A DNA stretch of 64,000 nt from Marinobacterium rhizophilum DSM 18822. GTDB lineage: Bacteria; Pseudomonadota; Gammaproteobacteria; Pseudomonadales; Balneatricaceae. The first letter of the stretch is position 1, and each line of letters starts with the position of its first letter. The position numbers and the translations under genes were made by a program. Where the stretch lies: positions 191,236 to 255,235 of the forward strand of contig NZ_KB899092.1 of the NCBI RefSeq assembly GCF_000378045.1, read 5' to 3'. The notes under the pieces were generated by a model, which was not told the origin of the DNA, did not search any database, and saw nothing but the letters and a program-made list of their open reading frames with translations. Shown in pieces: positions 63,000 through 64,000 of the stretch.

Positions 63000-63292
63000 G
63001 CCGGTTTCTCCCGTGCCAGGTACAGTAGCACCCCCGCAGGTGGGGTTTCTGCCTTTGCCCGTCTCTGGATGACGACGGGCTTGTTGTGTGCAAGCTTGTG
63101 CCTAGTGTTCTTTTTGGCGTCTGTTGTGAACTCTGCTAAGTGTAATGGCAAAGCGCTCGTACGGCGCTGCGACGGCAAAATATTCCTGCGGCGTAGGGGT
63201 GGCGCGGCCCGGCAGAGGCGTTAGCGGGTTACTGTGCAGCATGATGCATCACGCGCTTGGCGCTGTCCGAGGTACGCAAACGCAGTTCCGGC
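63000..63292. other. Intergenic region, no gene seen
   Basis: About 290 bases between the antitoxin and the diguanylate cyclase, both on the minus strand. I see no toxin, RNA gene or clear hairpin here; it probably holds the antitoxin promoter. Confidence 0.5.
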
Positions 63293-64000
63293 CTATTGAG
63301 ATGTATGTTCATCCGTCGCGGTTGGGGGGCGATGGTGTGTGTGGACCCTGTTTCGGCCCGCTTTTTTTGCGTCGTAGAGTGCAAGGTCGGCGCGGCGTAG
63401 CAGTGTCTCGAGGTTGTCATCCGGTCGGCACAGGCAGGTACCTGCACTGATGCTGAGGCTGATGGCCTCTGTGCTGGTCTGCAGTGGATTTTGGGCCACG
63501 CTGTCACACAGACGCAGGCTGAGTGCGTTCAGTCTCGACAGGTCGCAGTCGTGCAGCAGCACCAGAAATTCATCTCCGCCCCAGCGCGCAGCGCCATCGC
63601 CATGGCGGATCTGGGCGCGGATCAGCTCGGCAATATGGATCAGCGCGGCGTCACCCTGCGTGTGTCCATACTGATCGTTGATGATTTTAAAATGATCCAG
63701 GTCGAGCCAGATAATACCCAGTCCATGGCCGTGACAATGGCAGTGCTGCAGCTCTGTACGGATTTGCTCGGCCATGCCGCGGCGGTTTAGCAACTCTGTC
63801 AGCGGATCGGTACGGGTCAGCTTTTCCAGGGCTTCGGTGCGCAGCTGCACCTTGTGTTCAAGCTCTTGTCTGGATTCCAGCACCGACTGCGCCATGCACT
63901 TGAAGTGCGTGACCAGCCTGCCGATCTCATTGGGTTGAACCCGGGGCAGGGACTGTGCATTGAAGTTCCCGCGGCTGACCCCATGCATGGCCTGTTCCAG
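63293..64000 (-). CDS. Diguanylate cyclase, C-terminal part (HAMP-GGDEF)
   Basis: The frame is open to the right window edge, so the N-terminus (probably membrane sensor) is missing; 235 residues are seen. A HAMP end (NEIGRLVTHF) and coiled coil (about 30 residues) lead to a GGDEF domain with GIIWLDLDHFKIINDQYGHTQGDAAL and the intact active site RWGGDEFLVLL. An RxxD inhibitory site (RHGD) lies five residues upstream, so c-di-GMP feedback is likely. The enzyme makes c-di-GMP from GTP. Confidence 0.9.
   Translation of the reverse strand: MEQAMHGVSRGNFNAQSLPRVQPNEIGRLVTHFKCMAQSVLESRQELEHKVQLRTEALEKLTRTDPLTELLNRRGMAEQIRTELQHCHCHGHGLGIIWLDLDHFKIINDQYGHTQGDAALIHIAELIRAQIRHGDGAARWGGDEFLVLLHDCDLSRLNALSLRLCDSVAQNPLQTSTEAISLSISAGTCLCRPDDNLETLLRRADLALYDAKKAGRNRVHTHHRPPTATDEHTSQ

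Noticed and set aside
1-64000. CRISPR arrays, tRNA and rRNA genes, prophage genes
   Set aside because: No regularly spaced repeats, cloverleaf with TTCGAATC-type arm, rRNA text or phage structural genes were seen.

Overview
The window looks like chromosome of a marine gammaproteobacterium of the Oceanospirillales/Pseudomonadales type (Marinobacterium-like; inferred from gene order and protein character, not tested). Evidence for this is the truA-trpF-trpB-trpA-accD-folC-dedD-cvpA-purF-metZ housekeeping block, AcnB, PyrC of the E. coli length class, and two complete TRAP transporters plus the relic of a third. I saw no tRNA, rRNA or CRISPR array.

Layout. 1-9561: housekeeping block (pseudouridine synthase, end of the tryptophan pathway, acetyl-CoA carboxylase beta, FolC, SPOR protein, CvpA, PurF, MetZ). 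9638-16188: RNA-related enzymes (ThpR, DusC), a complete AmmeMemoRadiSam trio (radical SAM enzyme, Memo-like B protein, AMMECR1-like A protein), a cupin, a macrodomain protein, an Hsp20 chaperone with a sigma-32-like promoter and a ROSE-like thermometer, and a DUF2185/Imm33 protein. 16398-21386: AcnB, a class V aminotransferase and a phosphoribosyltransferase. 21481-27331: an RND efflux system in the order pump, TetR regulator, adaptor, thioredoxin, with one operator motif sitting in the spacer of three promoters. 27398-29440: YbaK-type deacylase, a terminator-ended sRNA candidate and an IS110-family element with a bridge-RNA-type leader.

29445-47340 is a glycolate/glyoxylate island. Gcl-Hyi-GarR (minus strand) turns glyoxylate into glycerate. 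A FadR-type regulator stands between this operon and a plus-strand series of a Tat-exported TRAP transporter, malate synthase G, GlcG and glycolate oxidase GlcDEF. An IclR regulator and LrgAB follow. Both ends of the metabolic block carry short diverged relics of the very gene that ends there (garR on the left, glcF on the right), and a decayed third TRAP permease lies further right. This suggests that a homologous block replaced an older one.

47936-64000: HPPD and a gamma carbonic anhydrase; then an eight-gene minus-strand operon (ManD, zinc alcohol dehydrogenase, TRAP SBP/small/large permeases, UxuB, UxuA, KdgK) facing a divergent GntR regulator with several operator-like sites, best read as aldonate/hexuronate (L-gulonate, fructuronate or mannonate) catabolism to 2-keto-3-deoxy-6-phosphogluconate. 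The window ends with a lytic transglycosylase, PyrC, a PBP7-type endopeptidase, an orphan AbrB-type antitoxin and the C-terminal part of a diguanylate cyclase cut by the window edge.
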